64,000 bases of DNA from Streptomyces spinosus (GTDB taxonomy: Bacteria > Actinomycetota > Actinomycetes > Streptomycetales > Streptomycetaceae). Below the pieces are notes generated by a model. That model did not search any database. It was given only the letters and a program-made list of their open reading frames with translations, and was not told the DNA's origin. The stretch is from the NCBI RefSeq assembly GCF_020400655.1, contig NZ_JAINRC010000006.1, forward strand, positions 124,001 to 188,000. Reading direction: 5' to 3'. Position numbers and translations under genes: made by a program. Shown one piece after another: positions 1 to 9,449 of the stretch. Numbering within the stretch: position 1 is the first letter of the stretch; each line of letters opens with the position of its first letter.

Positions 1-2
1 CC

Positions 3-368
3 CTCGACGAGATCGCCAACACCCCCGGTACCTTCGAGCAGTTCCGGCGCTTCGTCGCCGAGCACGGGACCGCCCATGAGAAGAAGGCGGTCAGGCACCT
101 GGAGAAGTGGCGGGGATTCTCCCGGAAGGCGTACCCCGCCATCGAGGTGGCGTCCGACTATCCGACGGTCGACTACGAGGCCGACGGTGCCACGGACGAG
201 GTCATGGCGCTGGAGAAGGAGTCCCAGTACATCGCCGAGGCGTTCGCTGCCTGGTGGCGGATCGACGAACCGTCGGTGATCCAGGTCTTCGACCGCGGCG
301 GCCGGTATACCGCCGGGACGTCCTGCATCCGGACCGACAGTGTCGACAAGGAGGGGTCCTGTCTCTGA
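3..368 (+). CDS. C-terminal part of an unknown protein (cut by left edge)
   Basis: An open frame enters from the left edge and ends at the TGA at 366-368, giving about 121 visible residues. The visible part is charged and mostly helical in character (a run rich in E, K and R, then acidic segments), with a C-terminal stretch reading VIQVFDRGGRYTAGTSC. I see no signal peptide, membrane segment or family motif. The frame has the expected G/C-rich third positions, so it is probably a real gene, but I do not recognise it. It converges on the metalloprotease gene, and a bidirectional hairpin lies between them. Confidence 0.55.
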   Translation, partial: LDEIANTPGTFEQFRRFVAEHGTAHEKKAVRHLEKWRGFSRKAYPAIEVASDYPTVDYEADGATDEVMALEKESQYIAEAFAAWWRIDEPSVIQVFDRGGRYTAGTSCIRTDSVDKEGSCL

Positions 369-459
369 CCCCTCCCGCGAGGCCGGCCCCCGGGCGGGTG
401 GCAGCTGCCTCAGCTGCACGTGGCCGAACAGCCCGCCACTGCCGCCTCTACGCTCGTGG

Positions 460-505
460 CCACCGCTCGGTCTCCAGGGGGTGGACCCTGGTTGCCGAGC
501 GGTGG
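460..505. terminator. Two-tier hairpin between convergent genes
   Basis: The outer arms CCACCGCTCGG (460-470) and CCGAGCGGTGG (495-505) pair perfectly. Inside them CCAGGG (474-479) pairs with CCCTGG (486-491). The structure lies between the end of the partial gene (368) and the stop of the M4 protease (519), so it can end transcription from both sides. There is no U-tract, as is usual for Streptomyces terminators. Confidence 0.75.
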
Positions 506-518
506 CGGTTACGCGCTT

Positions 519-2927
519 CTAGCGGGCGGACGCGCCGGTCGCGGCCGAGGGGCCGGTGCCGGAGAAGTCCAGGCTCCAGCGCTGGAGATGGCCCGGGTCC
601 AGGTCGTAGAAGCCCGGGGTGCCGTCGGTCACGCGCAGCTTCCAGGTGCCGACCCTGGTGACCGCCGAGGCGTCGACCGTGTAGGTCTCGTGCAGCTCGG
701 GCGTGAGCACCCAGGGTCCCCAGGGCTTGACGTTGATGACGGTGCCGTCGGGGGCGATCAGGTCGATCACCATGGCGTTGCTGAACCCGTGGTCGAGGTC
801 GACCTTGACCTTGAGGTCGCTCGGTGCCTTGCCCGGCTTCCCCCGGACGACCAGCGGGGACTCGACGGTGCCCCACTTGGGGATCACGTACGTGGTGGGG
901 TTGACGAAGAAATGGCCGCCGGATTCGAGAGCGGTCCAGGTGAACGAGAGGTTCCGGGTGTCCCCGGCCGCGTCCGTGATGACGATGGCCGAGCTGTAGT
1001 CGCCGGCCTTGTCGGGCGTACCGGTGATCAGGCCGGTGGCGTGGTCGATCGACAGCCCCCGGGGCAGCGACCTGGCGGAGTAGGTCAGCCGGCCGGGACG
1101 GCTGCTGGAGGCCATGATCCGGCGGCTGACGGGCTGGCCGACGGCCACCGGCTCGGTCGGCGGCGGCTCGACGGCGATGTGGTGGACGAAGCCGGTCCCC
1201 ACGTTGACGGCCGCCCAGGCGTTGGCGACGGCCTCGTAGGCGTCGCTGCCCGAACCGTAGAGGTCGGCGGCGGCCTGGAGCGTCGCGGTGCGGGCGCCGG
1301 CGTAGTCGGTGGTGCTGGTCATGTAGACGGTGAGCGCGCGGTACATCACGTCGGCGGCGCCGGTCAGCCCGATGCCCGCCACCGGCAGCCCGTCGTAGGT
1401 GGGGCTGTCGTAGGCCACGCCGTTGATGGTCTTCCGCCCGCTGCCCTCGGCGAGCAGGTAGAAGAAGTGGTCCCCCACCCCGGCCGCCATGTGCGGTTCG
1501 TCCGCCTTGGCCTGGGGCGTCCAGTAGTCCAGGGGCGCGTAACCGACGGAGCTGATGCCGGCTTTGGAGGGCAGGTCCATGTACCGGATGGGCTTGCCGT
1601 CGCCGTGCAGGTCGTCCAGTTCGGCCATCGTGTAGTCGGGCACGTCGTTCGGGTTGTCGGCGTAGAACTCCACGGCGGCGGCCATCATGTCGCTGACCGC
1701 CTCGTTGAGGGCCGGTGATTCGCCGTAGTCGCCCAGTCCGGCCGTGGCGGAGGTGACTCCGTGCGTCATCTCGTGTGCGGCTATGTCCAGGGAGGTCACC
1801 GGGTGGTGTCCGTCCGCGCCGTCGCCGTAGCTCATGCAGAAGCAGCCGTCCTGCCAGTTGGCGTTGGCGAGGGGGACTCCTGCCTGCTGTTCGTAGTGGA
1901 CCCGGGAGGTGCTGCCGCGGCCGTCGTCGGCTATGCCGTTGCGGCCGAACCGGTCGAGGTAGAAGTCCCACGTCGTCTTGGCGCCGTACGCGGCGTCCAC
2001 CGCCGCGGTCTGGGGGTTCGCCGCCGTGCCGTCGCCCCACACGTCGACGTCGCTGGTGAACGGGACACCGCTGGAGGTGACGCTCGAGTCGAGCGTGCGG
2101 TGACCACCGCGCAGGGGGTCGGTCAGGGTGTACGTGCCGTCGTCCTGGCGGGTGGAGCCGATCGTGACCTGCCCGCTGTAGAGGCTGTTGCCCTGGGCGG
2201 ACTCCACGTGTTCGGCGTTCCCCAGGACGGCCTCGCTCGCGGCGTCCGTCACGACGTGGCGTTCGCTGGGGGAGCCGTCCTGCTGCACGCCGGTGACGAC
2301 CGTCTCCCAGGCCAGTCTCGGCTGGTCACCGAGCATCCAGACGACCTTGCGGGGGGCCGTGTGCGTGGCCGCCTTGTGGGTGCCCTTCGCGGTGGCCTTG
2401 CTCAGGGCCGCCTTCTTCGCGGTGGCGGCCGGCACCTTCGCCTCGGTCGTCGCCAGGGTCAGCTTCTTCCTGGTGGCGTAGGTGACGGTACGCGCTCCCT
2501 GCCGCTGGTGGACGACCAGGTCCCCGCCGATCACGGTCAGCCCGGCATAGGTTCGCTCGTAGCGGGTGTGGACCGTGCCGTCGGCGTCCTGGACCACGTC
2601 CTTCGGGACCAGCTTCTCCTGCGGGCCGAGACCCAGTGCACGGGCGGTGTCCGGCGCCGCCTCGGCCGCCCGGTCGAGCAGCCGCCGGCGCTGCCCGGGC
2701 GACAGGCGGACGCTCCCGGACCCCGGCCTGACAACCGCCTTGATCTGCCGGGGCGCTCCCGTCGCGCGGGTGCCCTCGGGTGCGTGGGAGAGGGGGGCGG
2801 CACCGGCCGAGCCGGGCAGCGCGGTGAACGCGAGTGCCGCGGCCGTGAACACCACGGTCGCGGCCAGGCGCCGTCGGGGCCCGCGCTCACCCAGGGGGGA
2901 CGCGGCCCTGTTACGGGAGTGATTCAA
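519..2927 (-). CDS. Secreted M4-family (thermolysin-like) zinc metallopeptidase with C-terminal P domain
   Basis: This is a predicted extracellular neutral endopeptidase. The TTG start at 2927 is preferred because GGAAGGA lies about 8 bases upstream; an in-frame GTG at 2996 is longer but has no such site. After a basic N-terminus there is a hydrophobic signal segment ending SAGAAP, then an FTP/propeptide region, then the M4 catalytic domain. The zinc motif HEMTH and the downstream NEAVSD motif, which carries the third zinc ligand, are both present. After the catalytic domain comes an Ig-like putative-binding segment (LPRGLSIDHATGLITGTP) and then a proprotein-convertase P-type beta domain at the C-terminus. 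At about 802 residues it matches secreted Streptomyces M4 enzymes with accessory domains. It is monocistronic. Confidence 0.93.
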   Translation of the reverse strand: MNHSRNRAASPLGERGPRRRLAATVVFTAAALAFTALPGSAGAAPLSHAPEGTRATGAPRQIKAVVRPGSGSVRLSPGQRRRLLDRAAEAAPDTARALGLGPQEKLVPKDVVQDADGTVHTRYERTYAGLTVIGGDLVVHQRQGARTVTYATRKKLTLATTEAKVPAATAKKAALSKATAKGTHKAATHTAPRKVVWMLGDQPRLAWETVVTGVQQDGSPSERHVVTDAASEAVLGNAEHVESAQGNSLYSGQVTIGSTRQDDGTYTLTDPLRGGHRTLDSSVTSSGVPFTSDVDVWGDGTAANPQTAAVDAAYGAKTTWDFYLDRFGRNGIADDGRGSTSRVHYEQQAGVPLANANWQDGCFCMSYGDGADGHHPVTSLDIAAHEMTHGVTSATAGLGDYGESPALNEAVSDMMAAAVEFYADNPNDVPDYTMAELDDLHGDGKPIRYMDLPSKAGISSVGYAPLDYWTPQAKADEPHMAAGVGDHFFYLLAEGSGRKTINGVAYDSPTYDGLPVAGIGLTGAADVMYRALTVYMTSTTDYAGARTATLQAAADLYGSGSDAYEAVANAWAAVNVGTGFVHHIAVEPPPTEPVAVGQPVSRRIMASSSRPGRLTYSARSLPRGLSIDHATGLITGTPDKAGDYSSAIVITDAAGDTRNLSFTWTALESGGHFFVNPTTYVIPKWGTVESPLVVRGKPGKAPSDLKVKVDLDHGFSNAMVIDLIAPDGTVINVKPWGPWVLTPELHETYTVDASAVTRVGTWKLRVTDGTPGFYDLDPGHLQRWSLDFSGTGPSAATGASAR

Positions 2928-3420
2928 CCCAAGAGTCCTTCCGTCCGGCCGTCCGTCGGTGCGGACGGCCGCTGTTACGGGGAGGCCGGAGGCCACGGCC
3001 TCGCCGGCGGGACCTCAGATGTGCGGCGCGCCAGCGGGCCGTACGCGCAACCACACGTTCCAGGGGACGTGTGCCGAGCGCCATCTGACGGTCAACACCG
3101 CCTCACCGGAGTGAAGATGCCAACGCATGCGGAAGCGGCGCTAGGGTGTCGAGGTGGCCGGTTTTCGCCAGGTGGCAGCTATCGGCCAGCAAGTGGCGCA
3201 GTGGAAACAGAAGATGCCTGCGCCGGTAACCGAAAGGGGTTACACGGCCGGCGGGCGGGCGCGTGCCGTGCCGCGTACGGCATGGAACAAGACAGGGCCG
3301 CGCTCCGTTCACCACGGCGGTCGGGTCGTGTGACCGACGCCGGTGCGCACACGTGCGCCGAGGCGCCGGCCCCGCGTCACGGCGGCACAACGCCCCTTTT
3401 CGCGCGGCGAGGATGGCTCA
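2928..3420. other. Intergenic region, divergent promoters
   Basis: About 490 bases separate the divergent protease and TrmB/LuxR-like regulator genes. Short open frames on both strands lack convincing ribosome sites and have no recognisable product. The region presumably carries both promoters, but no clear -35/-10 pair was identified. Confidence 0.5.
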
Positions 3421-4446
3421 ATGGAACTGGACGTCGTCGGACTCGACGCTGACGCACAACGTGTCTACACGGCGCTGATCGGTCTGCCCCACAGCACCGC
3501 CTCCGAGGTGGCGAGCGCCTGCGGGACGAGTACGAGCGCGGCGGGGCGGCTGCTGTCCGTGCTGGTGAAAGCGGGCCTCGCGACCAGATCGGCAGGCCGC
3601 CCCCCACGCTTCGCCGCCACCGCCCCCGATGTCTCGGTCACGGAACTGATCAAGGAACGCGAACGGCAGCTCGACGCCGCTCGCGCGCTGGTGCGCCGGC
3701 TGACCGACAGACACCGCGAGGCCCTGCGGATCGCCGACCCGGACATCGCGGTGGAGGTGCTCCGCGGCCGTGACGACATCAGCGCCGCCGTCCGCAGGCT
3801 GACCGCCGGCGCCCGCCGTCAGATCCGCACCTTCGACCGGCCGCCCTACGTGGACCGCCCCGGCAGCAACCTGGACGACCAGCGCCGCAGACAGCGTTCG
3901 GGCGTCGCCCACCGTGTGCTCTACGACCGCAGTGCGGTCGCCTGGCCGGGCCGTCTGGCCGACGACATCCTGCCGAGCATACGCACCGGCGAACAGGCCC
4001 GGGTGCGGGCGCACTTGCCGATCAAACTCGTCATCGCCGACGACGCGCAGGCGGTCATCCCCTTCAGTCTCGCCCCGGGCGGGCACCTCACCGCGTACCT
4101 GGTCCACCGCTCCCCGATGCTGACCGCGCTGGAAGCGCTCTTCGAGGCGGAGTGGGACCGCGGCTCCCCCCTCCAGGCCCCCGCACCGCCCACGGCCCCG
4201 CCCGCCGCCTCCGGCCATCTAGACCACCTCGCCCTCGTCAAGCTGCTCGCCGCGGGCGCCTCGGACGCGGCGATCGCCCGCGCCCAGGGCTGGAGCCAGC
4301 GCACCACCCAGCGCCGCATCCGCCGCCTCATGACCGAACTGGGTGCCGCCACCCGCTTCCAGGCCGCGGTCCAGGCCGCCCGCCGGGGATGGCTGGAGGA
4401 GTCCTCGGTGTTCCCGCGGCCCACGGACGCGGGCGAGGGGGAATGA
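3421..4446 (+). CDS. TrmB/LuxR-like transcriptional regulator
   Basis: A 341-residue regulator with two DNA-binding-like regions. The N-terminal 70 residues form a TrmB-type winged helix (LDADAQRVYTALIGLPHSTA...). The C-terminal 60 residues form a LuxR/sigma-4-like helix-turn-helix (DAAIARAQGWSQRTTQRRIR). The middle part resembles the phospholipase-D-like effector region of this actinobacterial family. The ATG at 3421 is preceded by GCGAGGATGG at a suitable distance. A paralogue with the same order of domains lies at 21673-22737. The target is unknown; the divergently transcribed protease is the nearest candidate. Confidence 0.82.
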   Translation: MELDVVGLDADAQRVYTALIGLPHSTASEVASACGTSTSAAGRLLSVLVKAGLATRSAGRPPRFAATAPDVSVTELIKERERQLDAARALVRRLTDRHREALRIADPDIAVEVLRGRDDISAAVRRLTAGARRQIRTFDRPPYVDRPGSNLDDQRRRQRSGVAHRVLYDRSAVAWPGRLADDILPSIRTGEQARVRAHLPIKLVIADDAQAVIPFSLAPGGHLTAYLVHRSPMLTALEALFEAEWDRGSPLQAPAPPTAPPAASGHLDHLALVKLLAAGASDAAIARAQGWSQRTTQRRIRRLMTELGAATRFQAAVQAARRGWLEESSVFPRPTDAGEGE

Positions 4447-4756
4447 CGGTGTGACGGTGACGGGTCGGCGGCACGGCTCGTCCCGGCGTGCCGTGAGGGG
4501 TGCGTCCAGGGCACCCGGGCGGACCAGGCAGGGCTGCGCGGAGGGCCCGCGCGGTGACGTCGGCACGTCGGGGCGGCGGTGGACGTGCTGCGTCGTCCGG
4601 ACCACAGGGTGCGACACGAAGCGGTGATCTCCTGGCCGGGCGGACACACGTCGGGGGGATCACCGCGGACCATGGTGCGCGAACCGTTGGTGGCCGTCAC
4701 CGTCGGCGCACCGCAGGACGCCGCGACGGCCGGTGGCCCCAGGAGACGATCGCGCG
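4447..4756. other. Intergenic region without recognisable gene
   Basis: About 310 bases separate the regulator from the membrane protein gene. Overlapping open frames occur on both strands but look like high-GC shadows, with arginine- and proline-rich translations. AGGAGACG at 4741-4748 is the ribosome site of the next gene. Nothing else could be supported. Confidence 0.5.
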
Positions 4757-6064
4757 ATGACCCCGCTCAGACCTCGGCCCGGCCCGCATCCGCGTCCACC
4801 CTCGCTGAAGACCCGGCGGGCCCGGCTGGACCTGGCGGTGACCCTCCTGGTCCTCCTCCTGACGACGCTCGTGCTGTGCCGGTTCGGCCTCGACGACTTC
4901 GCCCACGCCCTGACCTTCCCCGGTCGCCTCACCGGCGCCGTCCTGGTCCTGTTCGCGTTCACCACGCTCCTGGGCGCCGTGGCGGCCCTGGACCACTGGG
5001 TCCGGCACAGCTTCCAGTACTCCGGCCTGCTCGCGCTGGTCGGCACGTTCGCCGCGTTCCTGCCGAACACCCTGCTGTGCCTGCGGACCCTGAAGAACGG
5101 TGACGACCTGCGTTTCCCGGTCCTGTTCGGCGTACTCGCGGCGGGGGCGGCGTGGGCCGCCTTCGCCGTGTGGCGGACGCTGGCGTCGGTGCCCGCGCCG
5201 AAGAGGGTGGCCGCCGCGCTGGTCGTCTCCACGCTCTTCGCGCTCACCAACTTCGCCTACCAGAACCTCTATCTGCCCTACCGGCGGGAGACCCGGCCCA
5301 TCATCACGCTGTCCGTGGGGCAGCCCGTGCCGAGGGCGGACCACAAGGCGTTCGCCGTACCGGTGGACATCACGCTCCAGAACCACGCCGACGGGGGGTT
5401 CTACGTCCTCGGCACCGAATTCCACGCCATGGGGCTGCGGGTGCAACTGAGCACGAAGGACCGGTCCCGCGAGCAGTGGCGGAAGGACGCCGAGCAGTGG
5501 GCGCACTCCTCGGGGGAGGTGAACCCGCTCTCCCGCAGGGAGATCTACCACCCCGGCGACATGGTGGAGGCGAAACCGTGGGCGTTTCCCGGGGACTGGA
5601 TCGAGGCGGACGACGCCTTCACCACGCGCGTGGTGGTGCAGCTGCCCATGGACACGCGCTACGACCAGGTGGCGTTCTACGCCACCGCGAGCCTCGCGCG
5701 CAAGGACCAGATCGTGCTGGACCCACCGCTCCGGTTCATGACCACTTCCTGGAAGGGCGGCGACGTCGCGTCGTGGGTGAGGGAACAGCAGAAGAAGGGC
5801 CTCGACTCCCTCGTCTACCGAGCCCGCGTGCACGAGAACAACGCGATCGACGAGAACACCAGGGACCCCCGCTACGTCACGGTCTACTGGAGGTTCGGCA
5901 CGCACGGTGCGGCCGTGCAGTCGAGCGTGGCACGCAAGGGTGAGGAGAGCCGCGGCCAGGTGTCCGGAGAGGAACAACGCGAGCTGGTGAGCCGGTACGG
6001 TCTCGTCGACCTCTCCGCCGGCCCCATCCAGCGGACGCTGTGGGACGTCAAGAGCCGGCGGTGA
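4757..6064 (+). CDS. Integral membrane protein, unknown function
   Basis: The start is ATG at 4757, with AGGAGACG eight bases upstream. The 435-residue product has a proline-rich cytoplasmic N-terminus of about 25 residues. About four hydrophobic segments follow in the first 170 residues, beginning LDLAVTLLVLLLTTLVLC. A soluble, probably extracellular C-terminal domain of about 260 residues makes up the rest. The soluble part contains beta-rich stretches (FAVPVDITLQNHADGGFYVLG) but no catalytic motif that I recognise. It is monocistronic and converges on the ABC transporter operon. Confidence 0.75.
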   Translation: MTPLRPRPGPHPRPPSLKTRRARLDLAVTLLVLLLTTLVLCRFGLDDFAHALTFPGRLTGAVLVLFAFTTLLGAVAALDHWVRHSFQYSGLLALVGTFAAFLPNTLLCLRTLKNGDDLRFPVLFGVLAAGAAWAAFAVWRTLASVPAPKRVAAALVVSTLFALTNFAYQNLYLPYRRETRPIITLSVGQPVPRADHKAFAVPVDITLQNHADGGFYVLGTEFHAMGLRVQLSTKDRSREQWRKDAEQWAHSSGEVNPLSRREIYHPGDMVEAKPWAFPGDWIEADDAFTTRVVVQLPMDTRYDQVAFYATASLARKDQIVLDPPLRFMTTSWKGGDVASWVREQQKKGLDSLVYRARVHENNAIDENTRDPRYVTVYWRFGTHGAAVQSSVARKGEESRGQVSGEEQRELVSRYGLVDLSAGPIQRTLWDVKSRR

Positions 6065-6134
6065 GCCGCTCCGGCCACGCCGGCGGGGCGGCGGCACCCG
6101 GGGTCCGGCACCGCCCTGCCCGCGCGGCCCCGGA

Positions 6135-7406
6135 TCAGTGCCCGGCCAGGTACTCCTCCGCCCCCGGTATCCGGTGCGCGTCCTCCGCGCCCACCAGGCC
6201 GCCCGGCGCCTCCGCGTCCGGCTTGAGCGTGTACACGGCGACGCTCGCGGGACGGGTCACGTCGGAGAAGTCCAGCGGGACGCCGAGACCGGTGTCGGCG
6301 GCACGCTGCGCACGGTGCGCCTTGACGACGTCCTCGCGGGCGAGACTGCCCGCGGCGCAGGCCTTCTTCAGGTCGGCGCCGAGCAGCTTGGCGGCGTTGT
6401 AGCCGGACAGCACGCCCGAGTCGACGGGCGAGCCGGGATACCTGTCCTGGTAGGCCGTCACCATCCGCCGTACGCCGGGGAGGCCGGAGCTGACCGCGGG
6501 AGCGGAGCTGATCACGTGGAGCATCGCGGTCAGCGCCGGCGCGGCCGGGGTCTTCATCAGCTGCGGGGCGAAGCCCGGGGCACTGCTGACGACGGGGACG
6601 CGCAGGCCGCGGGATGCGGCGACACCGACGAGGGACGCCGTCTGCGCGGGCCCGGCGCTGACCAGGATCGCCTTCACCCGCTCCTTGCGCAGCGCCGAGA
6701 CCTGTGCGGACAGATCGGTGTCGGTCGCCTTGATCTTCTGTCCGACGACCTTCACGCCCGCCTTCCTAGCCGCCCAGGTGGATCCCTCCAGGGCGTTGGC
6801 GCCGTAGTCCCCCTCGAAGTAGACGTGGCCGATGGTGTCGCCCTTGCCCAGTTTCCTCGTGCGGGTGAGGAAGTCGACGGCGGCGATCATGTCGAGGTCG
6901 TAGGTGGTGCCGAGGACCTGGACGGAGTCCTTCCCGAGCAGGGAGGCGGCCCAGGCCTGCGGAAAGGTGAGCAGGTGGTCGCGCTGGACGTCGTCGAGGA
7001 GGGCGGCGACCACGGGTGAGCCGATGACCTGCGGCAGGGCGACGACGTCGGGAGAGATGTCGGCGTAGGCGGTGACCGCCTTCTGGACGTCGTACCCGTG
7101 GTCCTTGACGATGATCTTCACCTTGCGGCCGCAGATGCCGCCGGCCGCGTTGGTCTCGTCGGCCCACATCTGCTGGGCCTGGACGATGCTCTTGCCGAGG
7201 GTGGCGTAGGGACCGGTCAGGTCGGTGAGGGCGCCCAGCCGGATGGTCCCGGCGGTGACTCCGGGGCCGGTGCGGACGCCGTCGGCGCCTTCGCTGCCGC
7301 TCGTGCCGCCCGCCTTGGCGCTGCATCCGGTGGCGGCGACCAGCAGGGCCAGGGCTCCGGCGAGGACGGTCGTGGTGACACGGTGTCCGGGGTGCGGGGT
7401 GTTCAC
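6135..7406 (-). CDS. Branched-chain amino acid-type ABC transporter substrate-binding lipoprotein
   Basis: This is the periplasmic-binding-type receptor of the transporter encoded immediately upstream. GTG at 7406 overlaps the stop of the permease gene as GTGA and begins a signal peptide ending in the lipobox VAATGC, so the mature protein should be a lipoprotein anchored at Cys. The rest is a Leu/Ile/Val-type type I binding fold with GALTDLTGPYATLGKS near the N-terminus and a GxGVxxxR-free middle typical of amide or amino acid receptors. At about 423 residues it has the usual length. It is the last gene of a five-gene minus-strand operon. The substrate cannot be read from sequence; branched-chain amino acids, amides or urea are possible. 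Confidence 0.9.
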   Translation of the reverse strand: MNTPHPGHRVTTTVLAGALALLVAATGCSAKAGGTSGSEGADGVRTGPGVTAGTIRLGALTDLTGPYATLGKSIVQAQQMWADETNAAGGICGRKVKIIVKDHGYDVQKAVTAYADISPDVVALPQVIGSPVVAALLDDVQRDHLLTFPQAWAASLLGKDSVQVLGTTYDLDMIAAVDFLTRTRKLGKGDTIGHVYFEGDYGANALEGSTWAARKAGVKVVGQKIKATDTDLSAQVSALRKERVKAILVSAGPAQTASLVGVAASRGLRVPVVSSAPGFAPQLMKTPAAPALTAMLHVISSAPAVSSGLPGVRRMVTAYQDRYPGSPVDSGVLSGYNAAKLLGADLKKACAAGSLAREDVVKAHRAQRAADTGLGVPLDFSDVTRPASVAVYTLKPDAEAPGGLVGAEDAHRIPGAEEYLAGH

Positions 7407-8560
7407 GGGGTCTGCTCCTCGGGTCGTACGGGTGCGACGGGGTGTGCGGACGGATGTGCGGGCGGATGCCCGGACGGATGCGGGGACGGATGCGGGGACG
7501 GGCGGGCGCGCGGGCCGCGCCGGACGCGGGCGCGCAGGCGGCGGGTGAGGCCGTGCAGGCCGTCGGGGGCGTGGAGCAGGACGACGACGATGGCGGCCCC
7601 GTACAGGTAGCGGGCCGCTTCCGTCGGACCGACCGTGCCGTCGGCGGAGCCCGGGGCCGCCACCAGGGGCAACTGGTCGGCGTACCGGGTCAGCAGCAGG
7701 GGCAGCGCGGTGACGAAGACCGCGCCCGCCGTGGCCCCGGCGACCGAGCCGAGACCGCCGAGCACGATCATGGCGAGGTAGTCGACCGAGAGGGCGAGGG
7801 AGAAGTAGTCGGGGACGACACGCCGGAAGACCAGGGCCAGCAGGACGCCGGCCGTCCCCGCGTACATCGACGACACGACGAAGGCGGCGGCACGGTGACG
7901 GGCCACGTCCACGCCCATCACGCAGGCCGCGATCTCGCTGTCCCGCAGCGCCGCGAGGGCCCGGCCGGGGCGGGAGCGCACCAGGCCCCGGCCGGTGAAC
8001 CAGGTCAGCCCCAGCAGGGCCACGGCCAGGAACCACAGGCGTTCCTCGGCACCGAACGGCACTCCCAGCACGGTCGGTTCGGGGTCGTCCGCCGTGAAGC
8101 CGAAGCCGCCCAGACGCAGCGGCGGCACGGAGCGGCCGTTGAAGCCGCCGGTGACGGAGTCCGCGGTGAGCAGCACGTGGTGACCGAGGAAGACCAGGGC
8201 GAGCGTGGCCACGCCCAGGTAGATGCCGCGCACCCGGCCGGCGACGGGGCTGAACAGACCGCCCGCGGCCCCCGCCAGCAGCACCGCGAGGACGGCGGCG
8301 ACGGCCGTCGGCAGCCCCGGCCCCGGTTCGCCGGCCAGCCACGTGTAGCCGTAGGCGCCGACCGCGAGGAAGAAGGCGTGGCCGAGGGAGAGCTGGCCGG
8401 CCGTGCCGCTGAGCAGCGACAGCCCTACGGCGCCGATGGCGGCGGCCACCGCGAACAGGCCGACGCGCAGCCAGAAGGCGTCCAGGTAGAACGGGGGAAC
8501 GCACAGGACGAGCGCGGCCAGGAGGGTCCGGGCCGGTTTCGGCGGACGGCGCTCAGACAC
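7403..8560 (-). CDS. Branched-chain amino acid-type ABC permease (LivM family)
   Basis: A 385-residue polytopic membrane protein with about nine or ten hydrophobic segments and the LivM/LivH family permease motif region (SLLSGTAGQLSLGHAFFLAVGAYGYT), which marks the N-terminal half of LivM proteins. The cytoplasmic coupling region contains GRALAALRDSEIAA. The C-terminal 30 residues are an unusual low-complexity tail of repeated HPS and HPA units. It overlaps the neighbouring genes by a few bases at both ends, indicating translational coupling. Confidence 0.92.
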   Translation of the reverse strand: MSERRPPKPARTLLAALVLCVPPFYLDAFWLRVGLFAVAAAIGAVGLSLLSGTAGQLSLGHAFFLAVGAYGYTWLAGEPGPGLPTAVAAVLAVLLAGAAGGLFSPVAGRVRGIYLGVATLALVFLGHHVLLTADSVTGGFNGRSVPPLRLGGFGFTADDPEPTVLGVPFGAEERLWFLAVALLGLTWFTGRGLVRSRPGRALAALRDSEIAACVMGVDVARHRAAAFVVSSMYAGTAGVLLALVFRRVVPDYFSLALSVDYLAMIVLGGLGSVAGATAGAVFVTALPLLLTRYADQLPLVAAPGSADGTVGPTEAARYLYGAAIVVVLLHAPDGLHGLTRRLRARVRRGPRARPSPHPSPHPSGHPPAHPSAHPVAPVRPEEQTP

Positions 8561-9449
8561 GGGCCGCTCCCTTCGCGCCGAACAGTCCGGTGGGCCTGAC
8601 CAGCAGGACCAGGACCATCACGGCGTAGGGGGCGACATCGCCGAACCCCTCGCCCAGCAGGCTCAGTTCCGACTGGTGGCCGGCGACCAGCGCCTCCGTC
8701 AGCCCGATCAGCAGGCTGCCGGCGAGCGCGCCGGCCGGCGAGGTCATGCCGCCGAGAACGGCGGCCGGGAACGCCTTCAGCGCGATCTGCCCGGTGGTGC
8801 GCTCCAGGCCCGGGGCGGGGAACGCGGCGAGGAACACCGCCGCCAGCGCGGCCAGCGCACCCGCCAGGCACCAGGCGAGCGTACGCACCCGGGACAGGCG
8901 TACGCCCATGAGCGCGGCCGCCTCCAGGTCCTCTCCGGCGGCCCGCAGGGACAGCCCCCAGCGGGTGTAGCGGAACAGGCCGAAGACGACGGCGATGGCC
9001 ACGGCGGACACCGCGATCGCGGCGAGCCGGCTGTCGGCGACCGTCACCGGCCCGACCCGGGTCACCGCGTCGCCCCAGGGATCGCCCAGCGGCAGCAGGT
9101 CGCCGCCGATGCGCCGGGACAGGTCGGTGAGCAGCACCATGTCGACACCGATCGTGACGATGGTCTGGACGTGCGCGGTGTGCGGGTCCGGGTCTCCGCG
9201 TCGCAGCAGCAGCCGGTCGATGCCGCCGGCGAGGAGGGCGGTGACGAGGACGCCCGCCGCGAGGGCTCCGGCGAAGCCGATGTCGTCGTGCAGGACGGCG
9301 GTGAGGTAGCCGCCGAGCAGGAGCAGGGAGCCGTGGGCGAAGTTCAGCACGCCCGACGCCTTGAAGATGACGACGAAGCCGAGTGCGACCAGAGCGTAGA
9401 CCGCGCCGAGGGCGAGGCCGCCCAGCAGGTCGTCGAGAAGACCGGTCAC
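8553..9449 (-). CDS. Branched-chain amino acid-type ABC permease (LivH family)
   Basis: GTG at 9449 overlaps the stop of the ATPase gene as GTGA. The 298-residue protein begins LLDDLLGGLALGAVYALVALGF and contains the LivH signature GVLNFAHGSLLLLGGYL, followed by about eight transmembrane segments and the coupling helix RAAGEDLEAAALMGV. It forms the permease heterodimer with the LivM-type protein encoded by the next gene, into which it overlaps by eight bases. Confidence 0.92.
   Translation of the reverse strand: MTGLLDDLLGGLALGAVYALVALGFVVIFKASGVLNFAHGSLLLLGGYLTAVLHDDIGFAGALAAGVLVTALLAGGIDRLLLRRGDPDPHTAHVQTIVTIGVDMVLLTDLSRRIGGDLLPLGDPWGDAVTRVGPVTVADSRLAAIAVSAVAIAVVFGLFRYTRWGLSLRAAGEDLEAAALMGVRLSRVRTLAWCLAGALAALAAVFLAAFPAPGLERTTGQIALKAFPAAVLGGMTSPAGALAGSLLIGLTEALVAGHQSELSLLGEGFGDVAPYAVMVLVLLVRPTGLFGAKGAARV

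Noticed and set aside
448..2040. Long open frame overlapping the M4 protease gene (and similar long frames antisense or out of frame to most genes)
   Set aside because: Arg/Pro/Gly-rich translations without motifs, typical of high-GC shadow frames.
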